Source: Filosporella fistucella
Taxonomy: Eukaryota; Ascomycota; Leotiomycetes; Helotiales
Reading direction: 5' to 3'
Length of the DNA: 64,000 nucleotides
Assembly: GCA_030077755.1 (NCBI GenBank)
Contig: JAQJZZ010000020.1
Location: forward strand, 1,302,001-1,366,000
In this document: positions 34,594 through 46,021 of the stretch, in pieces
Layout: each line of letters starts with the position of its first letter
How positions within the stretch are numbered: the stretch's first letter is position 1
Position numbers and translations under genes: made by a program
Notes under the pieces: generated by a model
The model's input: only the letters and a program-made list of their open reading frames with translations
What the model was told of the DNA's origin: nothing
Databases searched by the model: none

Positions 34594-35841
34594 CTAATCA
34601 TTTTGGCCCAAGCCTGAATCTATCGAAATTGTCAGTTCTGCTGCAAGTACCTCCTCTGTAGCTGAAAGTCGACCCTTACCGACTTGAATCCTTTGTCCTG
34701 TCATTGACGCATTCTTTGCAACATCGACAAATGCTTGGGCGCAGTCTTCCAAGTTAGTCTAGACATTTAGTCAGGTATGTTTGGCCATCGTTCATGGATA
34801 TTGAGCTCACATCTTTCTTCAGCCAAGATTTTTCCTCTAATTCCCTCATCGAGTCTTCTCCGTATTTGTTGCCCTGGAATGACATCGGGTCAGTACCGTC
34901 GCAATAGATGTCAAGAACAATCGCAACAAATCAGTACTCACCCACTCAGTTCGAAGCAAACCTGGGAGTACAGCGTTGACACGAACTTTCGGGCCTTGAG
35001 TACTCGCTAGGCATCTCATCAGATGTAGTTGGGCTGCCTTTGTCACACTGTAGGGCATGCTGCTGCCACTTGGAATCCTCCCAGCAATGCTAGAAGTGAT
35101 GATAAAGACACCGCCCTCGGGATTTGAATTGAAGATCGGGACAGCTGCGCGCATCAATATAAATTGAGCTTTAACATTAACCGCGTAACACCGGTCCCAA
35201 TCCTCGATCGAGGGTGCTTCAAGGTCTTTGAAAGTGGAGAACCTAGTGTAACCCTATCACAACGTCATTTTTGCCATCAATGGATAGGGAATGTGTCTAA
35301 CGGCATTAGAAACAATAATATCAAGCCCACCAAGCTTTTTAATAGTCTCTGTAACAATATTGATGCAATCGGCTTCGACTCCCATATCCTATTAATTGTT
35401 AGACTTTACATACAACCGGTGTTGACAGATCGATAGCTGCTGGAATAACATGGCTTGCTTCACTTACGCCTTGGAGCAAGACCACTTTCGTACTATGTTC
35501 CTTCTCAATCGCCTCAGCGACTCCCTTGGCTCTGTCGGCACTCAAGTTGTAGTTGATAGCAACATCACAGCCCTCTGCCGCAAACTTGAGGCAAATAAGC
35601 GCTCCTAGTCCTCTGAGGAATTATATGTGTCAGTAAGGTATGTACCATCATAGTGTTGCAACTCCCCTTCCTCCTGCAATCAATGTTTGCCTGCCACTAC
35701 ACATACGGCATTATAAAATCAAATTGGCATTGGTGCCATTGAAGCGGACACCACTGCAAGTAAAACGACCACCAAAGTTTAACTTACGTACCTTGAGCCG
35801 CCAGTCACTAGTATCTTCCTGTTTTTGAGGTCATATGGCAT
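34594..35841 (-). CDS. Short-chain dehydrogenase/reductase
   Basis: Seven exons, 35792-35841, 35468-35612, 35302-35388, 34942-35253, 34811-34873, 34680-34758 and 34594-34619, give 253 residues, a classical SDR length. The cofactor loop TGGSRGLG is at 13-20. SNAGYTRFS follows the central strand, and the catalytic block is TSSIAG...PYSVTKAA with Tyr162 and Lys166. VRVNAVLPGLLRTEWG and the end GQRIQVDSGLG are also typical. Substrate is unknown; the family is NAD(P)-dependent. The sixth junction splits the Asp codon of VDSG, and the last exon encodes only eight residues. All phases match, so I judge it functional despite dense introns (48-179 nt). Confidence 0.88.
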
Positions 35842-36472
35842 TGTGAAGGAAAGTATCGTGGCAGACTTGTTGCTCGCGCATCTATTCTCACCTATGATGA
35901 ATTTGTTGCTTTAAACAATTGACAGAGGTTGACAGGGCGCAGACGTAGTGTACGGTACATGATCAGGTGGGGCGGTAATTCATCAAAAGCATTGGATTAC
36001 GACTTCCCTGGGCGGCGTTTTCGCAGCGGTGTTCGTCAATAATATAGGTCAATTATGCGGGGGGGGATGTCCCGCACCACCACATACTCCAAGCCATGCT
36101 AGTAGCCATACCATGGTGTACTAAGTAAGATATACATGGCAAAGGAAAGATCCGGATGGCTCGCAGAACTGTACCCTCTCATATCTCCTTCGTTTTCACA
36201 CACGCTCCGTATTTGCCTGGTGCCACGAACAACATCGACCCGTATCTCAATAACATCAATCACAAATGGGGCATAGATGGCAATCAGGTACTGGGCAACC
36301 TTTATGCCTTTGAAATAGCTAAAGTACAGCTGGGATTTTATGCCAGATTCATCGAAATCACAATGCATGACCGGAAGTTAATATCCTGCCATCCGCCAAC
36401 AGACAACATCATAAGTCTGCCTGCTATCGACAATGAGATAGCAGCGACTACTTCCACCCCACGGGAATCGTT
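35842..36472. other. Intergenic
   Basis: 631 bp upstream of the SDR gene and downstream of the STF2-like gene. A run of eight G occurs near 36,059-36,066. No gene is supported. Confidence 0.55.
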
Positions 36473-37440
36473 TTAGACAGTCTTGGACTTCTCGTCCTCG
36501 TCAATGCTTCCATCAGAGCTCTCCGTATTAACACGTCGGGTCTCAGGAAGTTCATCGTCTTCGGCGCCATGCAGCTCCTCCTCAAATACCGGCTCCTTTT
36601 CGACTTGCTCAAATTTGGTCTTGAAGTCCTTCAGGCCAGCTGTATAGCTGCTGCTGTTGGAGCGGCGGCGAGCATCTATAGGCAAATTAGTGCCGAGTTT
36701 GATAAGGAGAAAACAGCGAGCGACTCGGTCTGCTAGAAGCTGTGCGCGTTTATGCCCAGGTCAAATGCAGGGTAAAGCTCGACATACTCGCAAGATTGAA
36801 GCCTTCGTCCTGGACTTCTTCCCCATCTACACCCCTACGCGATTGGAAATCAGTGATGGTCCAGTTGGAACGGGAACAAGAGGTACCCACCAGCCACCTT
36901 TGCCGGCTCCATTCTTCTTTGTCTTCTTTGGATCAGTATCAACGTGGCCGGACTTGGCAAAGTAACGAGGGAGGTGCTGTTGAGTGGAACAATTAGTGAA
37001 CGTTATGGGCTAGTTTGTGAAGCTGTCCATGCGTACTTCAGTAGCAGCAGCAGTGCCATCGGCCAAACCGGCGTGATCTTGCACAATTAGCTTCATACTC
37101 CTGCCGATTCTCAAGTGAAGTAGGAGGTATATGGGCGAGGTATTCAGCTCCGTCGTGAGCTCTGAAAGTCTGCATGGCGGGGTCGTGCGGTTGATGGGTG
37201 TCGTAATGCAAATCTAGGAACAACAATTGGGCAGACAACTTACCACGATCGTTGTATTTGGTGGTTTTACCCACTGCCAATAAGTCAGCTAGAAGACAAA
37301 TGAAGATAATCTTGGTATTAAGAGGTCATTGAGGTGATAGCATATACCAAAGCTGACTTAGATTCGATAGAGGCGGGGTAGCTGGGGCAGAATGCGGGGA
37401 GCAGGAGGCGATGCTTGAATATGATGTACAAGTACTTACT
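36473..37440 (-). CDS. STF2-like hydrophilic protein with intron-split start codon
   Basis: Six coding exons: the single base 37440, then 37244-37273, 37037-37077, 36891-36976, 36788-36834 and 36473-36675, giving 135 residues. The start codon is divided A|TG by a 166-nt intron (GTAAGT donor, GCTGAC branch, GGCAG acceptor), which yields MGKTTKYNDRDHAG. The core YFAKSGHVDTDPKKTKKNG plus AGKGGWG at 30-54 is the family signature shared with yeast Stf2, a stabilising factor of the F1Fo-ATPase inhibitor complex that also protects cells during drying. The remainder (RRRSNSSSY, FKTKFEQVEKEPVFEEEL) is charged and probably disordered. No in-frame ATG exists near the first conserved residues otherwise, which is why I accept the split start. 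Confidence 0.82.
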
Positions 37441-38995
37441 GATTGAGGTATCAAGGAATTTGATTGATACGTTTAGAGATTGAGATTGTGTTTGAATTGC
37501 GGATTGTGATGTGAAGGGCTGTGGTATGTTGTATTGGATGTGATGGTGGGAAAGAGAAGGCGAAGAACTTCGGGCGAGGTGGGAGTTTATGCTTCTGAGG
37601 TGAGGGTGATGGTGAATAAGAATGTCGCGTGATCGAGCTCGCTCAACCTGGAAGGGGGCGGTGGTGGTGCGTTGCTGCTAGGGACTAGGTACTAGGTACT
37701 ACCCAGGTATTGCTACATCCATCCTGTGCCTCTTGAGTATCCGTGAAGAGCACACAAGTAGATTCATTTTATCTCTCACTCGGGGTATATAGCTATGTCT
37801 AGGTGTTTGCATGGTCAGTTGGGATGTCGATGTGTACTTCCGTGAGTATGCAGTACGATTACAAGCTGATGCAGTGTTTTTTCTGTTCACCTTATACTCT
37901 CCACTTCAGATGGTACCCAAGTAGGTGATATTCATACAACGTAGAATTACATAGGTGGGTATGCATCTACCTTAGGTGGATAAAGATGAGCCATATAATT
38001 ACCTAGGTAGGTACTATACCTTCCTTCCCAACTCCCTACCGTGTTATAGAATACCTGCCTATGAATGGAAGTTAGATCTAAGTACAAGTACAAGTACAAC
38101 ATGGTTTGCATCATTCCATTTATACATCCTGTACCTCACGAATAGTGCCCAATAGATGCCAGAGCTCGAGGTACGTAGTACTTGGATATGTTGCACTTGC
38201 CCTTGGGGACATTCACATACCTAACACAGGCTGAGTGCCCCAATTCTAATACAGGTTGGTACCTAGTAGCAATACTCCAAGCTGTATACTAGTTCCACTG
38301 CACAAAGCGAATCTACCTAGCTAGGTAAAGCCACTTCGTACTACGTTGTATAAATGTAAAGCGTGGCGTAATAATTACCTGGTGCGTGAGGTGGTGTGTC
38401 CCAAATGGAATGTGAATGTAAGTGGGGTGACAAAGGGGCTGTGTCACCCATAATGCAGCAATGCGGTAGGTACATGGTACCCAAGTACCTACCTACCTGC
38501 TGTTTGTGACGTAAATCTCACCAAAAAAGGTTCCTCCCTAGGCAATTTTTGTAGGTACTTCAAGGTCCTAATTAACCCGGGTGCTTACTTGGTAGCTACC
38601 CATGTACCAAATTCAAAAATATACCTAAGTATCTATGTACCTGTATTTATGTAGAGGGTGTGTGTATCCAATTCCTGCAGTGCTATTAGTGGATGAACCT
38701 CGCTCGGTCTCGCTTCACCTTATCGTCCTCCCCGCGGAGCTGAGAAATTACAACATTTCCAATCTCGACAAAATATTTTCCCCTCTACACTTCCTCTACG
38801 TTTCCTCTCTGGCCCATCATCCCTTGCACGGACGTCAACAGGTTTTCTTACAAAATCACGACGAAAGACACCTATCGTCTCATACCCTATCAGAGCGGAA
38901 TACCGCTCGAACTTCATCTTCAAAATCTTGCACTGTAGCAATCAATTCCCAGCATCCTTCTACGCTTTCCTCGATACCGGTACCCCAGCAGCAGA
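37441..38995. promoter_or_regulatory. Divergent intergenic region between STF2-like gene and DRE2
   Basis: A 1.55-kb spacer unusually dense in palindromic motifs: ACTAGGTACTAGGTACTA near 37,685-37,700, AAGTACAAGTACAAGTAC near 38,081-38,098, ACCTAGGTAGGTACTATACC at 38,001-38,020 and CCAAGTACCTACCTACC near 38,480-38,500. No gene is supported. Confidence 0.55.
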
Positions 38996-40094
38996 ATGTC
39001 ACCCTCAATTCTAATACACAACTACTCTGACTTTGATACGACTGTCCCGGCGACGAAAATGGACGTGAATACAAGAACTCTACTGCTTGCCCCTCCCTCC
39101 ATAGCAAGTCACGAAGACAATTTGCGGCAAGTCCTTGCTTCTCACGATCGAGCACATACCGACCTTCAAATGCTCGACCGTCTCTCAGCCGGCCTCGTCA
39201 ATCTTCCAGACTTTACGTACGACCTAATATTGATTCTAACTGACGCTGATGGGACAAGGTCAGAATCAAATGTATTACTTGGACGGCAAGTTATTGATGA
39301 CATCGCAAAGGCATTAAAAGCCGGGGGGGGGCTGAAGGCGCAGGATGGAACATTCGGCAGTGACACAGGTGAGGCTGTGCATAGAGAGGCTATTTTAGCA
39401 GGTCTTGTTCCTGAAGGCGACAAAATGGTGAAGCCCGAATACAGTGGCAGCGAAGCAGTCCCTCTTCGTTTGCGGCGGAAGGGCAAGACCACGGCGGTTG
39501 CCAATGCTGGACCGGCTGTGTCAATTGCAGCCGTAGCCGTCAGTAGCGAGCAGACAAGTGCCGATCTTGCATCAAGCCGGCCAGTTGAAGTGGGGTTCGT
39601 GGATTTCAGCGATGACTTTGGAGACCCTATGATGACCGAAGGGGACGATGATGATCTTATCGACGAGGATACGCTGCTCACAGAAGAGGACCTCAACAGA
39701 TCTGTACAAATCCGTACGTTGCTACGTGCCCCATATCATGAACTTTCTCTTATATCAATTTGAAAGCATACTGACATCTTGCACAGCTGCTGAGTGCATT
39801 CCAAAGGTAGGAAAGCGTCGCCGGGCATGCAAGGACTGCACATGCGGGCTTGCACAGAAGATCGCCGAGGAAGACGCTGCTAAACGCGAGAATGCCGATG
39901 CTCAGTTGAAGACTCTCAAGCTTGGTGCCGAGGATCTTGCAGAGGTTGATTTTACCGTCCAGGGAAAAGTCGGTTCTTGTGGAAATTGCAGCCTAGGTGA
40001 TGCCTTTCGTTGTGACGGGTGTCCGTATATTGGAATGCCCGCCTTCAAACCTGGTGAGGAGGTCCGTCTCTTGAACAATGATGTGCAGCTGTAA
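38996..40094 (+). CDS. DRE2: Fe-S cluster assembly protein Dre2 (anamorsin/CIAPIN1)
   Basis: Two exons, 38996-39713 and 39787-40094, give 341 residues. With Tah18, Dre2 passes electrons to cytosolic iron-sulfur cluster assembly. The N-terminal methyltransferase-like domain ([20 protein letters not shown]) and an acidic linker ([10 protein letters not shown]...[11 protein letters not shown]) precede two cysteine clusters. Cluster A has Cys243, 254, 257 and 259 (C-X10-CxxCxC); cluster B has the twin CX2C motifs at 304/307 and 315/318 (CGNC...CDGCPY). All ligands are present. The 73-nt intron lies between the linker and cluster A, phase 1. An in-frame ATG at 39,059 is an alternative start 21 codons downstream. 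Confidence 0.95.
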
Positions 40095-41093
40095 AATGCT
40101 TTCTGGCTGTTGGCATTCGGAGGGACGACCGAAGATATTTTCGCCATCTTTATAGCATTAAGACTCGCATGAGGACCATATCTTATGGGAATCTTGACAG
40201 CGACCCTACGGCGCCCGCGGACTTTGAGGCGGCAAACTTCACCGTCAAGCGACTAATTCGGGCTGCTGCGCCGTGGAAATGTTGATTGATCAACAATCAG
40301 AGCCATAGTGAACGAAAGTCCGGAATTTTAACGATGTTGGGCTTCACTCCCAATTACTAAAATGACTTTCCGGTGGGGTGTTGGTTGAAAGGTGTTCCAC
40401 ACTCCACAGGTCCCGGCCTATTTGTATTGTAAATTCGGAAATGTGGACATCATATTGGAGCCTACAAATTTCGTCTTTCCCCTAGCTGTGAGCTTCCACA
40501 TTAGTATTGCAATATTGTAATCTTCTCTTAGAGCAGGCTACATCAAGGCTTGATATTTCAAACATATTAATTCGCCTTCTTCGTCGCCATTCTTTAGCAG
40601 AGGTACCAGCCATTTTCAATCCTCACTATGCTTACGGTGATTGTCGATTTTGTTAGTGATAGAAAGGGAAGTACACGAGCTTTTCACACTTTCACATCTC
40701 AAGTCCCTATGCTGAACCAGATATGAAAATTGGTAAGTTGAATATCATGGATTCCAGGGCGACCCAGTAGCCCCATTTCTTGGATTGATGTAGAAAATTT
40801 GTCATTACTAGTATAAACGAATACTAACCACCATATGGATTTAACCTACCACATAGAAGAGCTTTGCATGAGCAGATTTCACATCTAATCCGGAATTTTA
40901 TATTGCTTATGCAGGGTGTCAAAATATAGTGCACTTAATATGTGGTTATAATGCAGCATTGCCATCCTCAGCATGAAAAGATTGCAAGATTTCTTTTGTG
41001 TTTTATCCTGTAAATGGTGTAGTTGTCCACATGGCGTAAAGTCTAATCTGAATTACAGACAGGTTCGAGGTAATGAAAAGATTTCAATGACCG
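40095..41093. other. Convergent intergenic region
   Basis: One kilobase between the 3' ends of DRE2 and FMT1. It is moderately AT-rich. No gene, repeat or RNA is recognised. Confidence 0.55.
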
Positions 41094-42523
41094 TTAACTT
41101 ATAACTAGCCCTGGGGAATCTCTGGTCTTAGAGCGTGACTGGCCAGCTACCGAATGTGCTCGGATTTCTTGCATGGCTTTAACAGCAGGCTTCTTGTGCT
41201 GCCCTTCGATGGTTATCTGCTTCACACGGAGTAGTCCACCAGGCACCGAGAACACAACTCCATCGTCGTCTTCACTGTAATGCAACTGGCACTTCGACCC
41301 AGCTTCTTGGACAGTCATAGAGTAGAGTGTTTGCAGCTGAGGTACCGATGAATCGGTGTCTGTGCTAACAGAACGCTGGGGCATCATTCCCCTACCATGA
41401 AAACAGGTATGAGAATGAAGCCTGGGAAGCCCTGTCTTCTCCACCTTCTCAAAATCTTCAAAAACAAGGCGTTTGATACTTTCGTCACTAATGTAAACAG
41501 CACACCATAATCGCCCTAGGACTCGGTGCTTTTTCATGATGATGTTGAATGCATCGCAATGGGTCCATTCGATGTGGTGATCCAGCTTGGTTATTTTTGG
41601 AGCTGTGTACAGTGTATTGTGTGGTGGGGGTTTCAGACCGACGAGAGGTGGAACATAGAGCCGTGCTCGAAGTCCCTCAACCAAGATATTCGCTGCCCGA
41701 GGTGCAGCGAGTTTAAGTAACTCGGAATAGGTGCATGCATCAGCATTTGGGATTGAAAACCGATGCTGGGCGAGGATGACACCCCGATCAAAAGAATTTT
41801 CGTCCAAAGTTTGGAGCGTGACACCCGTTACTCTTTCGCCACGCAGTAAAACATGATGTAGTGGCGCTGGACCTTGGAAACTGCGATTTTTCAGGCTATG
41901 TGCAGTCTAACGAGGTGGGTGGCTTTGATTCTTACTTTGGTAGCAGAGATGGGTGAACATTCAGCCCTCCATATTGAACCGCCTGGATTATGCGTGGGGG
42001 AATGAAGAGTCCGAACGAGACTGCCACAATAAGATTGATCGAATCGCCTTCTGGCTTGGGTGGTAACTTTAAATGTTGAGCAACAAGCTGCAATAGGGGT
42101 TTGCATTCACGGCAACTCACCTGCCATCCAGTAAATGTGTCTCTCTCGTGGACTTCAAACCCCAGATTCTGAGCGGCTGCTTTTATGGGTGCTACTCGCA
42201 GTCAGATGACAGAATATGAAAATTATAACTCGTTGAGACACATTTTTACCTTCTCTGATGGTTTTTAATGATCTCCCAGTTCGCTTGCCGGGACGACAGA
42301 GCACGTCGATAGACTTGATAAACTGCGGATCGCGACAATGTTCGGCATGCAGCTTCTGTAGCGAGGCGATGCTGAACTCATCAGATCCACAAAAAAGGAT
42401 GCGTAAAGGCGACGACAGCTGTGAGTTGCAATATTTGCGGCGACGAGCATTCAAGAGGTCCCGCCCAATCCGTAGCTGTGTAAGATGCATAAATCTGCTA
42501 CGCGAAGGGCAAATTATCACCAT
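41094..42523 (-). CDS. FMT1: Mitochondrial methionyl-tRNA formyltransferase
   Basis: Four exons, 42250-42523, 42121-42191, 41936-42066 and 41094-41880, give 420 residues. The enzyme formylates initiator Met-tRNA with 10-formyl-THF for mitochondrial translation. The N-terminus is basic (MVIICPSRSRFMHLTQLRIG) and fits a matrix-targeting signal; a second Met lies 11 codons later. Landmarks: RILFCGSDEFSIASLQKL, RPGKRTGRSLK, LIVAVSFGLFIPP, and the catalytic block GGLNVHPSLLPNFQGPAPLH followed by LDENSFDRG with the catalytic Asp. The C-terminal domain contains KITKLDHHIEW and a degenerate formyltransferase C domain. Introns are 58, 54 and 55 nt; intron 2 could end at other in-phase AGs, but the chosen one gives GWQLPPKPEG. 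Confidence 0.92.
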
Positions 42524-43373
42524 TGTTGCTGATTTTCTTCCATTGGGAAATTGTACTTGTACTGTACAGTCCCAATGCTCTGCTCTCACGATAAAGGAAG
42601 TAATGTGGTATGATGTGACGTTGGAGGAGAAAAAGGGGGAGGAGGCATGCATAGGCGGGAATTACCTACCTAGTACAGTAGAGTATTAATATTTATGCAG
42701 TGGCTCGTGGTACTAGTACTACATAGTCGGCACGTACTGACTGTTCCTCCATGGGTAGAGTGGACATCGGGGCATGTCTTGCATCTTCCTCACTTCGAAA
42801 TGGACTCAATTTCAATCTCAATATTCAATGGACTCGAAAGAGTAAATAAGTAGCGCGTATGTCTGATTACCTAGTTAAGGTAAAGTATTTGTACTTGTAC
42901 TAGTACCGGTGCTTATATTATACTTCGTGCTTATACTACAGATGTTACATGACCTAACGACGAGGTAGGGAGGCGGGGGCGGGCAACTTACAGACGTAGC
43001 ATTGCAGGTACAGTAGGTACCTGTACTTTACCCCACTCTTGGGGTCGAGTCATACTAGTAGTAGTACGAGAAACTCCGTAAGCGCCTCTATTTCCACTTT
43101 AATCCCACTTCCATTCTCCCCCAAGCTTGGAAGTTACGCACATGCGGCCGCTAGCCCTATATTGTTTCTGATACCTCCACTACCCCTACCTCGATCCTTT
43201 CCTCTACCACTCTCAACCTCACCTGAAGGGATTGACGGAAGCGTTTGGGATAGCCATCGCAGTGCGAATATCGGCACCAACTCAACAACGCTATAACCCT
43301 TCACCAGCCACATCGTGTATTGCGATCCTCGACTTAAGACTACTCGCCATATCCCTCAAGTGAAGTAAATGCA
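42524..43373. promoter_or_regulatory. Divergent promoter region of FMT1 and CCZ1
   Basis: 850 bp between two outward-facing genes, with clustered palindromes TTGTACTTGTACTAGTACC (42,889-42,907) and GGTACAGTAGGTACCTGTAC (43,007-43,026). The CCZ1 side is C/T-rich. No gene is supported. Confidence 0.5.
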
Positions 43374-46021
43374 ATGGCTCTAGCAACAGAGCAAACTCAG
43401 AAAGCCACTCCAGCACAACTCGGGTTTTTGGCAATCTACAATCCTTCACTTGGCACCACGGACGAAACATTGCATAATCAGATTGTTTATTACAGCCCCA
43501 ATGACCAACATCGAAGGCAGCGCGAGGCAAGTGCTAGCCAGCATGATTTGGATCTTGCGCGGCGCGAACAAAACAATGAGCAGCTGCGGCAGATCGGACT
43601 TGCCCAAGGTATGGTAGAATTTGGTCGCAGTTTTTCAGACGGACATAATGTGGATACCGTGGATACCCAGAAATCTCGGATTATTCTTCACGAGTTGGAG
43701 GCCGGCTGGTGGATTTTGGCAGTTAGATCTGTCCCTGCGATAAGGTGATACAGCTAATGGAGACTCAGTCAATACACCTTACAGTCCTTCCTACAAAGTC
43801 CAAGCCTGTCGTTGGGAAAGGAATGGACCCTCGTCAGCAAGAAGCCACTGAATACTCATCAAGGGAACTCAAACCCCCGATACTCCTTCTTAGCGATCTC
43901 TTACGGGCGCATTCCACATTTCTCATCCATCATGCCTCGTCTATGAGCGCGCTGTTTGTACGCACAAGGAGATCGAAATTTCTAGGCATTCTTGGTCGAT
44001 ACTGGGACATGTTTTTATCAACATGGAATGTACTTATGCATGGAAATCCGGCAACAAGTCTGTACGGGGGTATCAAAATTGCAGCTTGTGGGGAGCTCGG
44101 TATCGGAGTTGGTGAGGAGGACCGGGGGAGCGGTGAACGGGAAGTTCTTGAGGGTTTCATGGATCGGGTTGATGGACTCGTTGACGTTATTGTATCCAGA
44201 TTTGAGCCTCCAGAGTTGGGAAGCAACCCCAACGCTGGCAAGGACGGTGTGTATGAAATAGGAGAGCCTGTTGAGCCTTGGCTTGGTTCTGGACAGGAGC
44301 CAAAAGTTGAGGATGGGATTGTTTTTCTTGGAACTGGCGCTCTATCAAGGAAGTCGCTGTGCGATGTGTCGCATTGGGTTGAAGATCTTTTCCGATGGGG
44401 AAAACACGCTTACGGGGTGATTGATAACCCTGCAGCGAATCGACGCACGAAGAAGATTGTGCCTTCTCGCTCCCTAGGGGATGACAACAATTCCCAGACG
44501 GCGGCACTGAAGTCGGGACAAGCCCACGATGTTGGTATCCCAGAACAGATATCTGGTCTTAAAAGTCCAAGGAGCCAACAGATAGGAGCCAACGCCGCAC
44601 CCCCTCCAGTGACCGATATCAACAAGTCATCGGCTGGTCTATATTCCAAAATTGGGCGGCCACCTTTGCGCAGAGACACGTTTGGCTTGGCTGATTCTGA
44701 TGGAGATTCACCAAAGGACAGTAAATTGCTACAGTACCTCAAACTGGGCTACGGCACCCATTGGTCGTGGGGCGGCGCAGTGGCCAATGTCAACTCTGAA
44801 AATGTGCAAATGAAGCAGGATTCCGAGATCATGGGCGGTGGTTTCGGCGACTTATCAGATGGATCGGTCAGCCAACCAACAAGATCCTCTGAAGCTCCCG
44901 ATGATTCCGCGGGGCACTATCTCATTGGCCTGCTAGGAGATATTGAGAATGATCAAGGGGATCACTTGAATTGTGGCCCGGACGAGTCAAGATCCTATCC
45001 TGCTTTTGATGATAGCAATGATCGATTACTTCTGAGAACTTTGACTGTCGAGCTGGAACGAGAGGTAGATGCTAGAGCAGAAGCCGATATAAGTATTGAC
45101 CTCGGAACCACTGAAACTGAAGCCAGCTTCAAAGCAGTCAGTTCAGAGCATACTGGTACATCCAATACCTCCTTTGAAAGTCAAGACCGCAACAAGTCAA
45201 AAAAGGTTCGAGTTGTTGTTTATGTAAACCAACCATTCATATTTGTGTTCCTCTTTGAGATAAGGACAGATGCGCTTGCATTTGCAAGCCTGTATCGTTC
45301 ACTCCACAGTCAAATAAAGCCACTGATCAAACCACTTATCGCTTCAACAAGGTTTCGAGTATCAAAGCCTCACATCACTGCAGGCGAACCTAATTCCCCA
45401 GTATTCGATCTAGTTTGGGATCCGAAGCTCTTGACTATCAGCTCCACTATACCAAATATTCCTGATCCCTTCCAGGCCCAACCACGAACTTTAGAGTCAC
45501 AACATTGGTCTCGGATTGATGCTTTGAATACACATATGCAAATTATCAACACATATATCGCCGGCTACTCCACCGAATATGACTCGGAACGGACTTGCAA
45601 GACAAGCCGTGGTTGGTGGATAGTATGGACAAGAATTCCCGATCCAGAATGTTTAGTAGCTTCTTCGGGCCAGGAGGAGACTCGGGAGCCTGCTAGTGAG
45701 GACATGGCAAACATCTCGGACTCTATGCAAGCCACAGTTGATGAGTCGCGAGAGACGAGCACATTTGGAGCTAGCCTCAAATCAGGACCAGCTCATCCTT
45801 TCTTTGGGGCGGCTGCAGACACAAGTACTAAGCAACTATATGCCAAAGAGATTATCCTAATAAAGAGAGCAAGTAATAAAGAAGGCTTTAACCCAGCGAA
45901 TGGGTTAGTAGTAGAGGATTCAAAAACTAAGAATAATACAAGTTGGATTCCTATGAAATTAGTCCAAGGGATTGGAATAGATACAAAAAGGTATATAGAA
46001 GAATTATTAAAAAATAACTAA
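43374..46021 (+). CDS. CCZ1: Vacuolar fusion protein Ccz1
   Basis: Two exons, 43374-43721 and 43769-46021, give 866 residues. Ccz1 with Mon1 forms the guanine-nucleotide exchange factor that activates the Rab7 homologue Ypt7 on late endosomes and vacuoles. The N-terminal longin-type domain begins AQLGFLAIYNPSLGTTDETL, continues IVYYSP, NNEQLRQIGLAQGMVEFGRS and ILHELEAGWWILASIHLTVL, the last across the 47-nt intron. A long Ser/Gly/Asp-rich region (about 290-480) separates this from the C-terminal longin-like part (NQPFIFVFLFEIRTDALAFA). The final QGIGIDTKRYIEELLKN is the family C-terminus. From about 45,840 the coding sequence becomes AT-rich and Lys/Asn-rich, although the frame stays open. 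Confidence 0.9.
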
